Assembly (NCBI GenBank): GCA_003164655.1
Contig: PLTW01000161.1
Location: forward strand, 310-7,663
Direction: 5' to 3'
Origin: Actinomycetota bacterium
Lineage (GTDB): Bacteria; Actinomycetota; Thermoleophilia; UBA2241
Length of the DNA: 7,354 nt
In this document: in pieces, positions 4,674-7,354 of the stretch
Position numbering within the stretch: position 1 is the stretch's first letter
How the letters are laid out: each line of letters opens with the position of its first letter
Program-made: the position numbers and the translations under genes
Notes under the pieces: generated by a model
What the model was told of the DNA's origin: nothing
Databases searched by the model: none
Seen by the model: only the letters and a program-made list of their open reading frames with translations

Positions 4674-5749
4674 TGGACGATCGCGTCCGTGAGATCATCA
4701 TGAAGCCCGGCGACACCGTCGGCGAAGCGCTGCGCCGCATGGATGAGAGCGGCGGGCGCATCGTCTTTGTGACCGACGACGACGGCACGCTGCGCGGCGT
4801 GGCCACCGACGGCGATACCCGTCGCTGGATCATCGCCGGCCGCGGCCTCGACGAGCCTTTGAGCGGCGCCATGAACCCGCGGCCGCACGTGCTCGAGCAG
4901 GGCTTCCGGCGCGAGAGCGCCGAGCGGCTCATGACCGACGGTCGCTTTGAGTGTCTGCCGGTCGTCGATGGCGGCGGCCGCGTGGTCGACGCCGTCTGGT
5001 GGCACGACCTGATCGAGGGCCGGCCCGGCATACGGCGCCGGCCGCTGGGCCTGCCGGTGGTGGTCATGGCGGGCGGCAGGGGCACGCGCCTCGCGCCCTA
5101 TACCAACGTCCTGCCCAAGCCGCTCGTGCCGATCGGCGACACGCCGATCGCCCAGCTCATCATGGAGCGCTTCGCCGAGTGGGGCTGCACCGAGTTCCTG
5201 CTCATGCTCAACCACAAGGCCAACCTCATTCGCGCCTACTTCGCCGAGCTCGACGTGCCCTACCGTGTGGAATTCGTCGTCGAAGCGCAGCCGCTCGGCA
5301 CCGCCGGAGGATTGTCGCTGCTCAGCGGCCGCGTCACCGACACGTTCTTTCTGACCAACTGCGACGTGCTCGTCGAAGCCGACTACGAAAGCGTGCTGCG
5401 CGCGCACCGCGAGAGCGGCAACGAGATCACCCTGGTAGCGTCAATGAAGCAGTTCACCGTGCCCTACGGCGTCTGCGAGGTGGGCCCCGGCGGCCGCCTG
5501 ACCGGCATCACCGAAAAGCCCTCGTTCGACCATCTGGTCTCGACCGGCCTGTACGTGATCGAGCCCCAGGTGCTCGCCGACATCCCGCGCGACACCCACT
5601 ACGACATGACCGACCTGATCGGCGGTTTTCTCGAGCGCGGTCGGCGGCTGGGCGTCTACCCCGTGTCCGAAGGGGCCTGGCTCGACATGGGCGCCCTCGA
5701 CCCGCTGCGCGACATGCTCGACCGGCTGGGAGCTGGACAGCATGGCTAG
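4673..5749 (+). CDS. ptmE: PtmE-like nucleotidyltransferase with N-terminal CBS domains
   Basis: This 358-aa protein has two parts. Residues ~1-120 look like a tandem CBS pair (VFVTDDDGTLRGVATDGDTR, 31-50; CLPVVDGGGRVVDAVWW, 94-110). Residues ~127-358 form a sugar-phosphate nucleotidyltransferase with MAGGRGTRLAPYTNVLPKPL (132-151), the metal-binding TNCD (228-231), EKPS (281-284) and WLDMG (336-340). This architecture is that of Campylobacter PtmE, the glucosamine-1-phosphate guanylyltransferase that supplies GDP-GlcN for legionaminic acid. CBS pairs usually bind adenine nucleotides and regulate the enzyme. The start is GTG 4673: its G is the last base of the legC stop (1-nt overlap), and GGGAGG precedes it. 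ATG 4700 would shorten the N-terminus by nine residues. Substrate is inferred from architecture and neighbours; other sugar nucleotides remain possible. Confidence 0.87.
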   Translation: MDDRVREIIMKPGDTVGEALRRMDESGGRIVFVTDDDGTLRGVATDGDTRRWIIAGRGLDEPLSGAMNPRPHVLEQGFRRESAERLMTDGRFECLPVVDGGGRVVDAVWWHDLIEGRPGIRRRPLGLPVVVMAGGRGTRLAPYTNVLPKPLVPIGDTPIAQLIMERFAEWGCTEFLLMLNHKANLIRAYFAELDVPYRVEFVVEAQPLGTAGGLSLLSGRVTDTFFLTNCDVLVEADYESVLRAHRESGNEITLVASMKQFTVPYGVCEVGPGGRLTGITEKPSFDHLVSTGLYVIEPQVLADIPRDTHYDMTDLIGGFLERGRRLGVYPVSEGAWLDMGALDPLRDMLDRLGAGQHG

Positions 5750-6377
5750 GTCGATCGTGGTGTACGGCGGAGGCGGGCACGGGCGCGTGGTCATCGAAGC
5801 GCTGCGTGCCGCCGGCGAGTTCACGCCGGTGGCCGTTCTCGACCCCGGGCTCGAGGGCGCGGTCGACGGAGTGCCGGTGCGCGGCGGCGACGATGCGCCG
5901 GCGGCGCTGCGCGCCGCCGGCGTCCAGGCCGCCGCGATCGGCGTCGGCTCGGTCGGCGATCCCACTGTGCGGCGCCGTCTGCACGCCGCGATCCTCGCTG
6001 CGGGCTTCGCGCTGCCGCCCATCGTGCACCCGCGCGCCTGTGTGGCGGCCGGCAGCAGCCTCGCGCCCGGCTGCTTCGTCGCGGCCGGCGCCGTGGTAGG
6101 ACCGGGCGCGCGGCTCGGCGAGTGCGCGATGGTCAACAGCAACGCCGTGGTCGACCACGACTGCGTGCTCGGCGCCTTCGTCCATATCGCCCCCGGGGCC
6201 GCGCTGTCAGGCGGGGTCGTCGTCGGCGACGACGCTCACGTCGGCACCGGCGCGGCCGTGATGCAGGGTGTGCGCATCGGCGCCGGCGCCGTCGTGGGCG
6301 TCGGCGCAGCGGTAGTGGCCGACGTGCCCGACGGCGCGGTGGCCGTCGGCGTCCCGGCGCGCTGCGAGCCGCGATGA
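5742..6377 (+). CDS. neuD: NeuD/PglD-family sugar N- or O-acetyltransferase (LegH role likely)
   Basis: This 211-aa acyl-CoA-dependent transferase begins with a PglD-type nucleotide-sugar binding fold (VVYGGGGHGRVV, 6-17). It continues into a left-handed beta-helix of hexapeptide repeats from ~95 to ~195 (for example APGCFVAAGAVVGPGARLGE). VVDHDCVLG (136-144) carries H139, aligned with the catalytic His of PglD, followed by FVHIAPG (146-152). In this operon the expected reaction is acetyl transfer from acetyl-CoA to the C4 amine made by LegC, the role called LegH in the legionaminic pathway. O-acetylation of the finished sugar, as for NeuD in sialic acid clusters, is the alternative. ATG 5742 overlaps ptmE by 8 nt, with GGGAG at 5728-5732. 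A 12-bp inverted repeat lies at 5896-5922. Confidence 0.88.
   Translation: MARSIVVYGGGGHGRVVIEALRAAGEFTPVAVLDPGLEGAVDGVPVRGGDDAPAALRAAGVQAAAIGVGSVGDPTVRRRLHAAILAAGFALPPIVHPRACVAAGSSLAPGCFVAAGAVVGPGARLGECAMVNSNAVVDHDCVLGAFVHIAPGAALSGGVVVGDDAHVGTGAAVMQGVRIGAGAVVGVGAAVVADVPDGAVAVGVPARCEPR
5896..5922. repeat. perfect 12-bp inverted repeat with TGC loop inside the acetyltransferase gene
   Basis: CGCCGGCGGCGC (5896-5907) is exactly inverted at 5911-5922 around TGC. It encodes an Ala/Arg/Gly-rich stretch (APAALRAAG), and codon bias in such a stretch could create it by chance. The arm length and loop resemble the legB repeats. Confidence 0.8.
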
Positions 6378-7354
6378 GCCGGCCGGCACACGTCTTTGTC
6401 ATCGCCGAGGCCGGCGTCAACCACAACGGCTCGCTCGCCATGGCCCTGCAGCTCGTCGAAGCGGCCGCCGCGGCGGGCGCCGACGCGGTCAAGTTCCAGA
6501 GCTTTCACGCCCACCTGCTGGCCGCGGCCGGCGCGCCCCGGGCCGTCTACCAGCAAGAGGCCACCGGCGCGGCCGGCGACCAGCTCGAGATGCTGCGCGC
6601 CCTGGAGCTGACGGCCGACGAACAGCGCCAAGTCGCGGCGCACTGCCGGGAGTGCGGCATCGAGTTCCTGTCGTCGCCCTTCGACGCCGACAGCATCGAT
6701 CTTCTGGCGACGTTCGGTCTGCAGCGCCTCAAGGTGCCCAGCGGCGAGCTCGTCGACGTGCCGTACCTGCGCCGGGTCGCCGCACTGGGCCTGCCGCTGA
6801 TCGTCTCGACCGGCATGGCGACGTTGTCCGAGGTGGGCGCGGCGCTGGCCGTGCTCGAGGTCGCCGGCTGCCCGCGCGACCGCGTCACCGTCCTGCACTG
6901 CTCGACCGAGTACCCGACGCCGCCAGCCGACGTCAATCTGCGGGCCATGGTCACCATGCGCGACGCCTTCGGCGTGGCGGTCGGCTACTCCGACCACACC
7001 GAGGGCCACACGGTGGCGGTGGCCGCCGCGGCCCTGGGAGCCGTCGTGCTCGAGAAGCACCTCACGCTCGACCGCACCCTGCCGGGGCCCGACCACCGCG
7101 CCTCCCTCGAACCCGGCGCCTTCGGCGCGATGGTGGTCGCCCTGCGCGCCGTCGAGCTCGCCCTGGGCGACGGCGTCAAGCGGCCGACCGCCGCAGAGCT
7201 CGAGAACGCGACGGTGGCCCGCAAGAGCATCGTCGCCGCGCGGACGATCGCTGCCGGCGAGACGCTCACCGCCGACAACCTCACCGTCAAGCGGCCGGGC
7301 AGCGGCATGTCGCCGCTGCGCTGGGACGACGTCGTGGGGCTCAGCGCCTCGCGC
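6374..7354 (+). CDS. legI: LegI/NeuB-family N-acetylneuraminate/legionaminate synthase, 3' end beyond the window
   Basis: 327 residues are visible and the frame is open at the right edge; family proteins are ~335-350 aa, so roughly 10-25 residues are missing. It is predicted to condense 2,4-diacetamido-2,4,6-trideoxymannose with phosphoenolpyruvate to give di-N-acetyl-legionaminic acid. The TIM-barrel part shows IAEAGVNHNGS (10-20), GADAVKFQSF (35-44), FLSSPFD (98-104), KVPSGE (120-125), STGM (145-148), LHCSTEYPTPP (174-184), GYSDHT (204-209), EKHLTLD (227-233) and GPDHRASLEP (238-247). H208 and H229 have the same 21-residue spacing as the two metal-binding histidines of meningococcal NeuB. 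ARKSIVA (282-288) leads into a C-terminal SAF (antifreeze-like) domain with KRPGSGMSP (306-314). The start overlaps the neuD stop as ATGA, with no clear Shine-Dalgarno. Legionaminic acid, not sialic acid, is inferred from the legB/legC/ptmE neighbours. Confidence 0.92.
   Translation, partial: MSRPAHVFVIAEAGVNHNGSLAMALQLVEAAAAAGADAVKFQSFHAHLLAAAGAPRAVYQQEATGAAGDQLEMLRALELTADEQRQVAAHCRECGIEFLSSPFDADSIDLLATFGLQRLKVPSGELVDVPYLRRVAALGLPLIVSTGMATLSEVGAALAVLEVAGCPRDRVTVLHCSTEYPTPPADVNLRAMVTMRDAFGVAVGYSDHTEGHTVAVAAAALGAVVLEKHLTLDRTLPGPDHRASLEPGAFGAMVVALRAVELALGDGVKRPTAAELENATVARKSIVAARTIAAGETLTADNLTVKRPGSGMSPLRWDDVVGLSASR

Noticed and set aside
6236..7308. Minus-strand open frames opposite neuD and legI
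   Set aside because: They are antisense shadows. The forward frames contain complete conserved motif series of the acetyltransferase and synthase families.

Overview
The window comes from a G+C-rich bacterial chromosome; third codon positions are almost all G or C. The left edge holds the first ~28 nucleotides of a 16S rRNA gene on the minus strand, including the universal AGAGTTTGATCCTGGCTCAG start. The base after CAG is G, and upstream lies a boxA of the form TCTTTGAAAACTGAACA. Both are common in Actinomycetota (also seen in Bacillota and Chloroflexota). With the high G+C, an actinobacterium, perhaps a deep-branching one, is the best guess, but the phylum is an inference.

Layout. (1) Positions 1-605, minus strand: 16S 5' end, a ~530-nt rRNA leader with boxA and many hairpins (two with UUCG loops), and two tandem sigma70-type rrn promoters, P2 (467-496) and P1 (562-589). 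(2) Positions 606-748: a degenerate tandem array of ~24-bp units just upstream of rrn P1, between the rRNA operon and the divergent genes. (3) Positions 780-2342, plus: a Wzx/MATE-like polysaccharide flippase. (4) Positions 2343-2503: intergenic region with a good promoter (TGGACA - 17 bp - TATAGT) and a GGGAG ribosome binding site. (5) Positions 2504-7354, plus: five tightly packed genes overlapping by 8, 1, 8 and 4 nt. They encode a LegB-type sugar-nucleotide 4,6-dehydratase, a LegC-type PLP aminotransferase, a CBS-plus-nucleotidyltransferase protein like PtmE, a NeuD/PglD-type acetyltransferase and a LegI/NeuB-type nonulosonate synthase. The synthase runs off the right edge.

How they work together. 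The set matches the GDP-linked route to di-N-acetyl-legionaminic acid, a bacterial sialic-acid-like nonulosonate. PtmE would make the GDP-hexosamine precursor, LegB dehydrates and oxidises it, LegC aminates C4, the NeuD/LegH-like enzyme acetylates the new amine, and LegI condenses the released 2,4-diacetamido sugar with phosphoenolpyruvate. The hydrolysing 2-epimerase (LegG) and CMP-transferase (LegF) are not in the window and would be expected downstream. The flippase could export the resulting glycan.

The genes belong to recognisable families. The less expected signals are at DNA level: the 24-bp repeat array next to the rrn promoter, and short-loop perfect inverted repeats inside legB (13-bp and 18-bp arms) and the acetyltransferase gene (12-bp arms).
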